In this document: positions 1 to 10,894 of the stretch, one piece after another
Layout of the letters: each line of letters begins with the position of its first letter
Numbering within the stretch: the first letter of the stretch is position 1
DNA from: Trichobilharzia szidati
Lineage: Eukaryota > Platyhelminthes > Trematoda > Strigeidida > Schistosomatidae
DNA length: 64,000 bases
Direction: 5' to 3'
Assembly (NCBI GenBank): GCA_944472155.2
Contig: OX235271.1
Span: 65,020,416 to 65,084,415 of the forward strand
Translations under genes and position numbers: made by a program
The notes under the pieces: model-generated
Databases searched by the model: none
The model's input: only the letters and a program-made list of their open reading frames with translations
What the model was told of the DNA's origin: nothing

Positions 1-430
1 CTTCTCTATCATCTACCGGGCACCAAATAAATTGCCAAAAACACCCAGGTACCGCATAATCCAAACAGCAGAGGCTATCGCGATTTGCGTGAAGCAACCA
101 ATGTTTTGTGTGCAAAAGAAGCAAGTTCAGCCACCACTACTGCCCTGACTGGTGTTCAGTGGAGACTATAAATTCATGAATTCGTATTATTATCTTTCCT
201 AATTTTTATGACATTCAGTTTATTGTTATGTTGATGCTACTGAACTGTAATCTATTGATATTATTATTGATTCGATGTTATTTAAACACGATTAATGTTG
301 TGAATAGCACTAATTCATTCACTGTTATGTATATATAACCGTAGAACCTAATGATGAAGTTGTCGAAAAGAATATTCTTTGTTCAGTAACCATTCTTTTG
401 AAATAGATTTCTTTGTCCTCACGGGTGTTT
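1..430 (+). mobile_element. 3' end of a Penelope-like element, cut by the window edge
   Basis: The plus frame ending at the TGA near 146 reads TAEAIAI, then FCVQKKQVQPPLLP and stop. This matches the C-terminal tail after the GIY-YIG endonuclease in the better copy at 59.6 kb (LCIQKNYVQPLSLPWPL). The stretch at 353-410 (tgtcgaaaagaa, then a T-rich run) resembles the 3' terminal segment seen at the ends of the PLEs near 7.1 and 59.15 kb, so the 3' untranslated end probably lies near 410-430. The catalytic part of the element is outside the window. Family call is by motif only. Confidence 0.6.
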
Positions 431-833
431 ACATTAATTTGAGGTTCGTTTGGTGAATCTTCTTTTAAAAGTTTCCTTATATACTTCTAGATATTTACTG
501 CCCCTGTCACCCTGGAATTTAGCCACATGTTATTTGCTGATCTTCTCACATGAATATATTGAGAGGTCTAGGAAATTGTTCTTTTTTTTCAATCGAATTC
601 GTGAGATCAATCATAATGATAAGATTTTACTACTTACTACTACTTTGATTTAAATCTTTCTGAAAATAATTTTAGTTTTATGTGAATCGCAGGCTGACAT
701 TTAAGTTTTCACTTTGAGCATTACGACAATATGTTCCCCTTGTATTGTATTTCAGCTGACAAAATGAAGACTAATGAATGTATAGGTTTTACTTTCTCTT
801 ATGGATGACTGTGGTATTTTCATGTATTAGGTT
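431..833. other. no gene seen
   Basis: AT-rich sequence with one short open frame (450-653) of no recognisable family. I see no repeat boundary or motif here. Confidence 0.5.
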
Positions 834-1205
834 TGATCACGGATTGATATCAGTTAGAGAACCCCTGCGACTGGCTACAGGATGAAGTTGCCTGAATTTC
901 TAGTGAGAAGTCGTAACCACTGGAGTCCACCAAGTCGACAGTGAGTACAAATACTCACCGATGACATTGACTGGTAACAGTCGCGCAAAATCCACGGATT
1001 GGTAGAAGCAAGAATTCACGGGGTAGTCATTGAATTGGGTTCCAGTAAGGGAGTGGTCAACAAGTTCGCCTTGCAACCGAAAGGTTCCAAATCCGAACCC
1101 TGACGGTGGGTGCACGCCTCCTATAAGTCCCAAACTATGAGGAAACGTTTGTCCACTACTCTCTTGTTTCACAGTGGTTCTCTAACTGATATCAATCCGT
1201 GATCA
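834..1205 (+). mobile_element. SINE-B: tRNA-Thr-like repeat with a perfect 30-bp TIR
   Basis: Positions 834-863 and 1176-1205 are exact reverse complements (30 of 30), ending inward at the family motif TTAGAGAACC / GGTTCTCTAA. Between them lies a tRNA-like core on the plus strand: a decayed T-arm/B box (ccgaaccctg at about 1097-1106) preceded by gccttgcaacc, as in the anticodon region of tRNA-Thr. The same core recurs at 4.0-5.0 and 27.1 kb. A Pol III-type core inside terminal inverted repeats is unusual. Target duplications are not clear. Confidence 0.75.
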
Positions 1206-1615
1206 CACTTGAAATACATCAAATTCCTACTAACAAACTCATGAAAATTTCACGCATGCCAATAAATATCTTTCTGGTGGATGTATGATAAAACTTGTTG
1301 GTACTGCTTAAGAATGACATAATGCAATTATACAGCTGAAGAATCATAAAGTGACGCAAAACAATTGTTCAGTATTCTGTCATATATATATGAGAAAGTG
1401 CTTTCAATTCCTTTTTAAAGTTGTGACAGTTCATTTAGAAATCTCCAGTGAAAGTTAACTAATGGCATGTGATCCGTAATAAATTGTGTGCATAAATTAA
1501 GTTGATGTGGTTTGAAAACTAGAAGAATGAACTTGTTGTATATAAACAGTACTGTGCACTTATATATAGTGTATACCACAGTTGTATTCTTATCATTTCA
1601 GATTTTATTGCTGTT
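1206..1615. other. no gene seen
   Basis: AT-rich spacer between the SINE-B and an RTE-A fragment. No supported feature. Confidence 0.5.
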
Positions 1616-2520
1616 ATTATTACTCCCTTGGGTTCACAGTGAAATATAGGGCTTCCACATCACATCTGCATTTCACCCTGTTCTCTTCAGTTCTGTTTAC
1701 CTGGCGTCATGATTGTCCACAAGCTTTCATCTCTTCCTTCCACCATCTCCTCCAACTCGTCTTTTCACACTCGGGATCTACCTGAGGGCCTGATGCGCGT
1801 GGTGTCACTCAATGGTTTTCTCAGTGTTTGTCCAATCCATCTCCAATTCAGTCTACATTTTTGTTGGGTGATAGATTGTTGATTGGTTCATTACCAGAGT
1901 TCCTTGCTGCCCATCCTTTCTGGTTGACCATCTGATCTTCAGTTTGGATCAAAGGCAGGTGTTGATGAAAGTCTGCAGCCTTCTAAAAGTGCTTTTGACC
2001 ACCCACCAAGTCTTCACACCATATGGAAGAACTGACTTAAGGGTGGTGTTGAAAATCCTAATCTTGTTCTTTATGCTGATAGCATTAGACTTCCACGATG
2101 ATTTCAGAGTAATAAATGTCGGTTTTGCTTTTCCTATCCTGACTAACTTTTATATCCTCGTTTGTTCCGCGTGCATTTGAAATGATGTCACCTAGACAAC
2201 TGAAAGAGGTGACTTCTTTCGAATTTCTTCTTTTGATAGTGATTGGTAGTTTCTGTTTTCGGTTAGATATCTTCATCATCACTTCCGTCTTCTCTGTGTG
2301 TTCACTTGAAGTTGCATTTTTGTTTGCTTCTGTCAGTGTATTGGTTTTTTTATGTAAGTCTTCGAGTTTGTGTGTGCAAATCTTCTAGAGTTTTTTTTGG
2401 TTCAAAGTATGCCTATCTTTTCTCTCAGGATGGCCCTGCGTGGTAACTATGAATATCATCGGTGATAATAGGTAACCTTTTCTCCCTCCTGTCTTCACTT
2501 GAGAGGCTTATCTGAGCTTT
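1616..2520 (-). mobile_element. RTE-A retrotransposon, 3' fragment
   Basis: Read on the minus strand this is the C-terminal third of an RTE-like non-LTR retrotransposon. The 3' end is at 1616-1640 (ggttcc..aagggagtaataa type). Upstream are the WNPEGKRR-like region, the INNCL..LKIRW region, and at 2180-2260 the frame containing EVTSF.CLGDIIS, matching EVTSFTYLGSIVS in the copy at 15.2 kb. No frame stays open long; stops and frameshifts are frequent. The 5' boundary near 2520 is approximate. Confidence 0.7.
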
Positions 2521-2619
2521 CCATTATGCAAGAAATCAACGTTGATAGTCGAATTCATGAGTATCTTGTTAAAGTTTTAGGTGTCTTCTGAGTGTGTACA
2601 TGTGTCAAGAATTACTATA

Positions 2620-3135
2620 TTATTATTATTCCCTTGGGTTCCTCGCTGAATTTAGTTCCCACTACATTGGGGCTTTGGTCGCAGTTGGTGACATCATGAT
2701 AGCCATTCCCTTTTTGTGCCGGTAGTTGTCATCTGGGTGACCAGACTGGAGTAGATTACTGACTCTCCAGTTGACAATTTTGACAATTCACTTCCATTCC
2801 ATCCAATCTCGCAGATACCCAGCATTCCTACGCCATATCCTTTTACCTCTTTGGCGATCTGGGCGGCCTTCCTAGTCTCGTACATTGTACGAACATTCCA
2901 GGTTCCCAGTCTGGCTGGCTGACTGGCTTCCCGAAGGCATTCACCAGCCCGCGTCATTTCGCCTCTCCGATTATAGCAAAGAATAAGATTGTTGTTATTT
3001 GAAGTTTTTGTATTCTTAAAATATTTTCTGTGTGTTGAAGTTTCTCTAGCAGTTTGATTGATTTTGTGGTGTAGGGTAGCTATCCCCACGCCAAACCCTC
3101 ACTCTTTACCTGGTTTTGGGACCGGCTAGAAAACC
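2620..3135 (-). mobile_element. RTE-A copy with internal deletion: 5' end joined to 3' end
   Basis: On the minus strand the element begins near 3135 with the 5' leader (ccaggtaaagagtgagggtt, gcgtggggatagctacc), continues into the start of the AP-type endonuclease, then near 2645 meets the family 3' terminus (ggaacccaagggaataataa). The rest of the endonuclease and the whole reverse transcriptase are missing. This is the only copy here that preserves the family's 5' end. Confidence 0.7.
2694..3089 (-). pseudogene. N-terminus of RTE-A endonuclease/reverse transcriptase (truncated)
   Basis: A 131-residue frame. Residues about 62-105 read LGTWNVRTMYETRKAAQIA, then a GMLGICEIGW stretch, the typical start of the apurinic-type endonuclease of RTE elements (TWNVRTM...; LGI.E.RW). 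In a full element this domain nicks target DNA before target-primed reverse transcription. Here only the first strand-helix units remain; the catalytic His and the GDFN-like motif are absent. The frame runs out through unrelated or rearranged residues to a stop at 2694. Not functional as it stands. Confidence 0.75.
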
Positions 3136-4027
3136 ACTGATCTAGTAAACTAGATGAGGTTGTATGTGAAGAATAATTGATTGAAATTTTTCACGAATTA
3201 CATCAATATTTATCTTATGGTGCAATCTGATTAACTTCAGAAAGACTGAGTGATCGCTTTGCTGATTATTCGCTTCTTTTAAAAGAAAGGCATACACTTC
3301 AAAGTATTTTAAGGATTGGTAGTCATTCGGTTGAATTTATTTATTTTTCATATTCAAGTTAAGTTATTCTGTAGTCAATACTATTTTCTTAACTCTTAAT
3401 CAGATAATAAATCACCTCCGATTAAATCATCGGACATCGTCGAAGCATCCGTACAAGGAGTAGACATATCAATAGATGGCGAGCACTATAGTTCAGTCAA
3501 TTGACGGGAAAGCCCATATTGAATTAAATTAATCAGATAGATTTGAAAATGTAGGTGAACAAACAAATATTAAGAGATTGTTAAGTGTTTTTCATAGCTA
3601 ATCATTACAGGGAGTGAACGAATTCAATACATATATGATAAGCAAAAAGCAGATTGATAAGGTAATTTGATCTTCGAAGAAATATTCTATTCCTTGATTT
3701 TGAGTGAAATAAAGTTATACAATTTTGTTTATTTACACACGATGATATTAGTCACCTAAAATATGAAAAAGAAAGCATCAAAAGAGCCGTGTTCACTGAG
3801 CGTATGTATGACCTTCACCTCTATTCTTTTGAATAATTATTCTACATTATCTTACATATAATCTTTAATTATTATTATCTCCTTTGTAAACAAATGATGA
3901 AAGAATAAGCTTGTTTTTTTTTTATAATTCACGAAAGACAAAATCAGTTAAACTAATCAATAGTTTATCCGATTATTCCTTTTTTTCAAGTATTGGTTTG
4001 TAGGGATTTGATTGATTGGTTACAGGA
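3136..4027. other. mostly unannotated; short hammerhead-SINE flank piece at 3430-3530
   Basis: At 3480-3530 the plus strand (gcgagcact..., caattgacgggaaagccc, then ttgaattaaatt) resembles the flank of the hammerhead composite at 25.8 kb (gagcacttcggt, caatcgacgggaaaacc). Nothing else is supported. Confidence 0.4.
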
Positions 4028-4639
4028 TTTCATCATGAGCTGATATTGGTTAGAGAACCATTGGAAAACCTGAGAGTACTGGACAGATGTTTCCTCCGTC
4101 CTAGTTCGGGACTCTTAATCAGTACGCACCCACCAGGGTTCGAACCCGGGATCTTTTGGTTACAAGGCTAGCAAGCTCATAGACCATTAAGCCACTGGGA
4201 GCCGGTCCAATGGCCCATGAATTCCAACTTTTGCCAATTCACGACATAGCGCGACCGCTAGCGAATGGTTACAAGATTTCATCATGAGCTGACATTGGTG
4301 AGAGAACCATTCAGGTAGGTAGTTAACTGGGGTTCTAGTGGGAAGTCGTGACCAGTCGAGTGCAGAAGGTCAAGTGTGAGGACAAATACTCGTCGAAGAC
4401 ATTGGCTAGCGGTCGCGCTATGTCGTGAATTGGCAAAAGTTGGAATTCATGGGCCATTGGACCGGCTCCCAGTGGCTTAATGGTCTATGAGCTTGCTAGC
4501 CTTGTAACCAAAAGATCCCGGGTTCGAACCCTGGTGGGTGCGTACTGATTAAGAGTCCCAAACTAGGACGGAGGAAACATCTGTCCAGTACTCTCAGGTT
4601 TTCCAATGGTTCTCTAACCAATGTCAGCTCGTAATGAAA
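4028..4639. repeat. Large inverted repeat made of two SINE-B copies
   Basis: The left arm 4028-4262 and right arm 4405-4639 are each 235 bp and reverse-complementary with about four mismatches by eye. The spacer is 142 bp. Each arm holds a tRNA-Thr-like core; on the right arm, plus strand, this reads cagtggcttaatggtctatg (A box), ccttgtaacc (anticodon region) and cgggttcgaaccctgg (B box/T arm). The spacer begins with another tail-like piece (ttacaagatttcatcatgag) and holds SINE-B body sequence. Near identity of the arms implies recent formation or gene conversion. Confidence 0.85.
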
Positions 4640-4679
4640 ACTTGTGTTCATTTTTTTATTATTTCAAGTTTTACCACTG

Positions 4680-5006
4680 AGAAATGTTAATCAGAGAACC
4701 ACTGCGAAACAAGAGAGTAGTGGACAGATGTTTTGTCGTAGTTTGGGACTTATAGGAGGCGCGCACCCACCGTCAGGGTTCGAATCTGGGACCTTTCGGT
4801 TACAAGGCGGACTCGTTGACCATTCCCCTACTGGAACCCGATTCATTGGTCAGTCCGTGAATTCTAACTTCTACAAATCCGTGGGTTTTGCGCGACTGGT
4901 ACCAGCCAATGTCATTGGTGAGAATTTTTACCCAATCTCGACCTCGTGGACTCCAGTGGTTACAACTTCTCACTAGAAATTCAGGCAACTTCATCCTGTA
5001 GCTAGT
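4680..5006 (-). mobile_element. SINE-B tRNA-Thr-like repeat
   Basis: This is the same family as 834-1205 in the opposite orientation. On the minus strand it has the B box as gattcgaaccctg (about 4771-4783), the anticodon-like gccttgtaaccg, and the 5' body (ctagtgagaagttgtaacca, region 4955-4975). At the left it carries the inverted tail motif cagagaaccactg. It lies 40 bp from the inverted dimer, so this is a local cluster of the family. Confidence 0.7.
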
Positions 5007-5339
5007 CAGATTTATTTTAAAGTTATTTTGTAGTAGTTTGATTGGTATCAGATGGAGAATCATTTGAAAGCGAAGAATTTATATTTTAATCACAATCACT
5101 TATGCAAAATACGATTCCAGTGTTATATAGTTAATATCAGGTAGCTAGGCATCAGTGGTCGACTGGTGGAATGGTTTTCAACCAAATGGGAGGTCTGGGT
5201 TTGACTCCCTGCCAATGCACTCCTAAATTTTGCCTAGCATACTAGCCAGTAGTAAACTCCGAGAAGATGCAGGTCTAGGCGTAAGGCTAGTGAGTTCAAA
5301 AACATCATTTCTACTGAAACTTTCAAAATGCATGTTACA

Positions 5340-5530
5340 CTTACAACTCAGGGAGTGACAGAATCAATGAAATCAGGGATGAGCATTTCACCCGATTTAG
5401 GATTAATCAGTAGAGTGTACCTGTGCCACAGTGAGTCATGATGTTCCCACTGAGACCTTAACACTCAGCAACCATAGCCTCAAACGACAAAAGTTTTATT
5501 CACTGGGCTGCTGAGACTCGAAACCCATCC
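5340..5530 (-). mobile_element. Decayed Sm-alpha-like hammerhead SINE
   Basis: On the minus strand the body gtgggaacatcatgactcac (about 5440) is followed by a cggGTGAAAtgctcatccc segment, in the order seen in the clearer copies at 25.6 and 26.0 kb. The hammerhead core is broken: the CTGATGA box reads differently, while the GAAA box is kept. Assignment rests on order and partial identity. Confidence 0.5.
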
Positions 5531-6371
5531 TTTGTGTAATGGTTATTAGTTATTATTTGTTGGAGTAATTATTTTGACTTTATTGTACCCAAGAGAGGAG
5601 ATTCAAAATATTTCACCGATATTTATTTTATTTATGGATCGAAGTTTGTGTATTTTTATCTAATCCCTTGGTAATAAACAAAGTGAAATCTTACATATGG
5701 GTGGAATGAAACATTGCCAGGTTTTAGATTAGTTTGTGTAAATAGGTCATGATAGTTTTTTTGAACTACACAGCTACACCGACAGTTATCAAAATAAACG
5801 ATCAATTTATGTTTACCAACTAAGCTCTTGTAGTACCCCTATATTAACTGTAACTGAACGCTTATAGAACTAATTGATGTACCCATATTATATTTTTACA
5901 GAAACTATTTTTACGCATGTTTACCAAATATTTGTCATTATATAATTGAACATCCGTTTTTGATTGTTTTATATACTTTGCGCGGTCATAAACGCTTGCA
6001 CTTGTTCAGAGCACTCTGACATGCGATTCCAATTACGGTACATTCTCCCAAGATTTCACTCGTCGTCTTTGAGATAATATTGTTGGTATTTGATCGTACG
6101 CAGAGCTTAGCACATCTCAGAATGTGAGGACATGGATGCATTTTAGTATAACGATAGGATTTACATATAGTATGCCATACTCTAAAAGTGTTAAAAATGG
6201 CCTACCAAACTTCTGACTTCTCAGATATTGATTAACGAAATTACCAATAAGGCTTCTTCATAACTCTTCGCTAAGAAGAAACTTCTGAGTAGCACAGCTT
6301 CTTACTAACTTATTTCTAGTATCTAACGTTATCAGTACATCCTAAATCATAAGCTCTTTACTATTAACCAA
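5531..6371. other. no gene seen
   Basis: AT-rich spacer with no supported feature. Confidence 0.5.
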
Positions 6372-7062
6372 TATATTATCCTTGACAACAACAGACAACA
6401 ATCAGCATAAATGGGAGGAATCTGAAAGAAACAACCTCTTTCCCCTACCTGGGAAGCATCGTTTCAACTACAGGCGGAACTGACGAGGATATCAAAGCGA
6501 GGATCGGAAAAGCACGACAAGCTTTCATTACTCTCAAGTCTGTGTCGAGGTCAACAGCACTCAGCTTGAAAAATAAGATCCGGATTTTCAACTCCAATGT
6601 GAAGTCAGTGCTACTATATGGATCAGAGACTCGCACTGCGCGTCATAAAGAGCACCCCAAACAAACTACAAACCTTCATTAACAGTTGTCTTCACTCAAT
6701 ACTCAAGATCAGATGGCTGACCAGAAAAGATCAACAACAGAGATCTCTGGCAATGAGCGAACCAACCAGGAACCGATTGTGAAACAAATAGGCAGGAAGA
6801 AATGGAGATGGATTGGCTCGCCATACTCTGAGGAAACCATCAAGGGACATCACTAGACAAGCCATTGCTCGAGTGGAACCCGAAAGGGAAGCGGTGAGTT
6901 GGTTGTCAGTGCAAGGGTGACTTGGAGGAGGTGATGTGAAGAGGAGATGAAAACGTGTGTGCAGATTTGGAGCCAGGTGAGGACTCTAGCAGAGAACCGA
7001 ACGCAATGGAGACGCACAGCTGAAGCCCTATGTTCCTCTAGGAATTAAGGGAAACAATAATA
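6372..7062 (+). mobile_element. RTE-A retrotransposon, 3' fragment
   Basis: On the plus strand it starts near the Q-rich/spacer region (gacaacaacagacaacaatc) and reads through FPYLGSIVSTTGGTDEDI, KARIGKARQAFITLKS, KNKIRIFNSNVKSVLLYGSE, the INSCLHSILKIRW region and EMEMDWL, ending in the 3' tail cctctaggaattaagggaaacaataataa. Several frameshifts. It is a 5'-truncated, dead copy; the reverse-transcriptase active site is missing. Confidence 0.75.
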
Positions 7063-9110
7063 ATATATTTTCCCTCTTACTAATCATAGGAAATATTAAA
7101 AAGAAGGCTTTAGAGAAGAAAATATTTTTTTCGAGCAAGTTACCAACTAGATTGTAAATTTGTGTATTTATAGTAAGTGGGTGAGGAAAGTTCCGGGACT
7201 GTTTCCAGTCAAGGGCCAAATTAATAAGATTACAAAGTGTAATAAACGGGAAGATCGGATAAAAAAACAGCAGGATCGTAATAATTGGGAAACTTGATAT
7301 TTTGTGGAATTATGGATCAAAATCAGAGTAATAACGAAGTGGACAGGAAGCTGACATAAAAGCATAGTAGTGCCGAAAGGAACTTAATAGACGTAAAAAT
7401 AACAGAAATAAACAGGAAGACTGGATATGAAAGGTAACAGAGAATTGGCCATGGTATGGAAAATGGTTAAACGTATTTCTTTTGAATACATAGCACGGGT
7501 TTGAGTTCTTTGACAGCTAGTGCCTCAGCTAAGACTAGATGCCTTGACTTGACTCCCTTTAAGAGGTTTGATCAGATCTTTTGCATGACTTTGGAGGACT
7601 TTTCAAATGGAGCTGGATGTCCTCAGGTCACCATATTCTCTGTTACAGAACTGCATACACACCTGTGTTCCCCCTTTGCTAACCATTCTGGACGGTGTTA
7701 CTGAGCACGTTTTGCAAGCGGGCACAGAAAATGACCAATGTATTTAGCTTCATAGGAGCAAATAAACTGGTATATACATTTTCAAGTGGCCCAAAGCAAT
7801 AGCCTGTTCTTCAGGAAAATGCTACTCGTAGGCTGATAGCGAACTATATTTTACTAAGAGATTTTGAAAGCCATTTTGTGGAGAATTTCTGCTTCAGTAT
7901 CCCTTGTAAATTCGAGCTTAAGCATCAGTATCTTTTTGGGGTCGACTTGGACATTTTCAGACGTTTTCTTTGGTTTTCGATCCTTGTCTATGAATCTGGG
8001 TAGGAAATCGGCAATGGATAGCGGTACACATGGCTTATGGAGAGGCTGAGCACTTCAAGGTCACTTATGCACACTGGGATTGGTAGATTTTCCTTTGCGT
8101 AAGCGTTGCGGCTAATACGTAGTAGTACAAGAATACCGTTAAAACTTTTAAGAAATATTTATTTTAATAAATATTCTTATAATATCACAAAGATTCCAAC
8201 GTTAACACACAAATTCTTCGAATGCACTTCATCAAAGCTTCACGATAAAGTGAACCATTGCGTAAATTACAATTGTAACAGTAAAATATCTGTTACCATG
8301 TGATTACCAATACAAAAATGCTAAAAACCAAAGTACCTTTTAGTAAAATCTTTGTTTCTCCACTGTTATCTTACGAAAAATCAACTCACACTCCTCTATA
8401 GCTACGAAATCTTGTGACTGTTACCAAGTTTTCATAACTCACAGATTCAAAACACCACTACAGCATTTCACAAAATATACTTCAATTACCTAATTTATCT
8501 CGTTTTTTTACGATCATTAACAATTTACAGAGAATTTTAGCATTTCTCATGCACAGGAACAATGATGACGCTGAAAACGTCTCCTTTCCACCATTTTTCT
8601 AAGTTTTTTCATTAAAATATGGCATTTCCAATGCATTTCAGTCAAAAAACGCCTGAAAACAACCCAAACACAACATCGCGATAACACCTAATTTCACATG
8701 GTGTGTGCTGCTATCCATTGCCTAGGAAATCATTTCCGGAGATTTCGCAATTCCTTGTCAACTGATTCTTCGGTGTATATTTTTCGGATCCTCAAGGAAA
8801 GAGACTATACGAGGTTTCTCTTTCTGCTTAAAGGAACACAACTCTAAAAGTTGATAATCTGTCCATTCCATGTGGGCTTTTTGTATATAGGTCTTCTCAG
8901 AGAGTTGTCAGCATTTATTATCAGTTGAACATCAAGAAAAAAGAATATTGAGTTAGCTTTAACTTCTAAAGTGAATTCATTGTTTGGGTAGGCGTTATTT
9001 AAGGTTTAGGGTAGGTTTTCGAGATCCACATTCTCCCCACAAATAATGAAAGTACCATCAATACATCTCTTGTAGAGATGAAGCTCGTTTATAGCTGGTT
9101 TCATTGGTTA
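7060..9110 (-). mobile_element. Penelope-like element, degenerate, split by a TIR element
   Basis: Minus-strand PLE in two blocks, 7060-8009 and 8732-9110, colinear with the copy at 59.1-60.4 kb. Near 9030-9065 the frame reads LYKRCIDGTFIICG, the reverse-transcriptase motif C region, with the usual YxDD altered to CIDG. It continues with FLDVQLI, NSLRRPIYKKPTWNGQ near 8860-8910, then (past the insertion) the linker and a decayed GIY-YIG region (7680-7800), and ends in a 3' segment at 7060-7150 (cgaaaaaaatattttcttc on the minus strand) shared with other PLE ends. Stops and frameshifts are present throughout. Two PLE hallmarks, RT and endonuclease linkage, are visible. Confidence 0.75.
8010..8722. 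mobile_element. 713-bp non-autonomous TIR element with 9-bp target duplication
   Basis: The termini are GGCAATGGATAGC at 8010-8022 and its exact reverse complement at 8710-8722; matching extends to 21 bp with two mismatches. The flanks carry TAGGAAATC at 8001-8009 and again at 8723-8731. Removing the element and one flank restores colinearity with the PLE copy at 60.2 kb. No transposase frame is visible inside, so it would depend on another element. A 9-bp duplication fits Merlin-type or Mutator-type transposons; Merlin is known from schistosomes, but this assignment is inference. Confidence 0.8.
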
Positions 9111-9611
9111 TCCATAGTAATGAGTGGATTTAAAAGGATGATATTTCCATTTATAGATTACATTTTGAAGTTGTTGTGTTGTCTCAGGGAACTATTGTCG
9201 AGGTGTAATTTAAATGCTCACCTGCTATTCAGTAAAATAAGGTACAGTTTAGAGTATGAAACGGTAATGATGTCACGGTTTGATCTTCTACTCTCATAAT
9301 GTCCATTCATAATAAGCCTAGAATTCACTATATAAACATAGTTTCTATTTAAATAGAAAAGAATATGAATGACAGATTTACTAGGAATGGTGAAGATGTT
9401 CATCAAAATTCCGATGGTTATCGTTAGACCCAGTGAATCACGACATAAATTAGAAGTATACAATATCAAAAATACAGAGGTTTACTGACTTAACGTTGCT
9501 GCAACTGTGAATCATCTTTACAGGAAATGTGATGAATATCCAAATGCAACTAAAATCCAACAAATCTACCCTCAAATTATTCTACAAAGAAAAAGAAGGG
9601 CTTATTCTCTT
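9111..9611. other. no gene seen
   Basis: Possibly very decayed upstream PLE sequence just after 9110. No other motif is recognised. Confidence 0.4.
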
Positions 9612-9965
9612 TATTGTTATTATTCCCTTTGGTTTCGAATGGAACACAGAGCATCAGCAACACATCTTCACTTTACTCTATTCTCTGATGTTCTGTTAAT
9701 CTGGGTTCACGATTGCGCATAATCTCTTATCTCCCTCTCGTAAGATCTCCTTCATGTCACACTCGACGACCCACTCGTCACTTCCCATTCACCCCCCACT
9801 CCAACAATGGCCTGCATTGTGCGCGATGTCATGCGACGGTCTCTTCAACGTATGCTCAATCAATCTCCACTTTCCCTACATATTTTTTGAGTAATCGGCT
9901 CTTGGTTGGTTCATCACCAGACAGAGTTGCTTAGTGCTAATTCTTCCTGTCCACATATTCTCTTG
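9612..9965 (-). mobile_element. RTE-A retrotransposon, short 3' fragment
   Basis: On the minus strand it has the family C-terminal region (R.WRLIEHTLKR-like block near 9850) and 3' terminus at 9612-9640 (ggaat..taataacaataaag). Frames are broken. It ends near 9965, where family similarity stops. Confidence 0.65.
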
Positions 9966-10894
9966 GCGAGCCAATGAAAACAGTAAAAGAAGCCATCAGT
10001 CAGTATGGGAGTAGAAGGTATGAAAACGAGTGAAACAAGATAGAAAAATACGTAAGGTTCATAAACAGATACAAGAGGAAACCTGAAGTGAATTGGAGTA
10101 GACAGCTGAAACAAGTTGAACTGTGCTGATATTGATGCCCTAGATAGTAGTATATCAAGCCTACGCCACAAACTGAGGTGAACTTAAGGTGTGATTATTT
10201 TTTATATACTTCATTTATGATAGAACCGATTCACCTTTTTTTAAATGTCAATTTATAGGAAACCAATTTGTTATGGAGAGCAAACCAATTTTTACGACAG
10301 AATTCTATCATGCACAAAATATCAATTTCTAATTCATTTTTTATCACTGACAGTCAGATGGATTTACACAAATGATATAATTGATAATGAACTAGGAAAC
10401 CTTTATCACAGAATCATGGGAAAAATTATTTTTCATACAGCCAATCAAGAAATAGAAGGGTCTTCTGTTCAGTTAACTGGTGGTCAGAGTCTACTGTACC
10501 GATAAAGAGATGTTCATAGGCGATACTGGCGCAAAAACTGCGAAGGGCTGAGTTTTCACATGCCTAATACTGGTCTTATTTTTGAACTGGTGCGTTTTAG
10601 ACAAATTGTAGCTTTGAATTAATTACTTCACTAAGTATCTCCTAATTTACTTCCTTTTATGGTGAAATTAGGTTATGTAGTTACGTCAGCTCCTCCTAAA
10701 ACTAGAATTTTTGAAGTTAGGTCTGATGATGTAATAAGAGCTGGATTATGCACGCCGTACATGGTGGTAGCTCCAGCCAATAGCTAATTTAAGCCTGAAC
10801 TCTTTGTGCCACGAAAATGTTTTAAGTCACTCATCTTCTTTTATGATCTTAATCGCCCTTTATCTAGACTTCCTAGGTGGTTTATGCCTGAGGT
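9966..10894. other. no gene seen
   Basis: Two small open frames (9914-10171 minus, 10245-10505 plus) show no recognisable domain. No repeat boundary found. Confidence 0.45.

Noticed and set aside
4440..4552. tRNA-Thr gene on the plus strand
   Set aside because: It lies in a repeated family with extra bases in the anticodon arm, and an inverted twin exists 200 bp away; read as SINE-B.
10245..10505. Host exon candidate
   Set aside because: No domain, no splice-site pattern that stands out and no codon-use evidence; the frame is short for AT-rich DNA.
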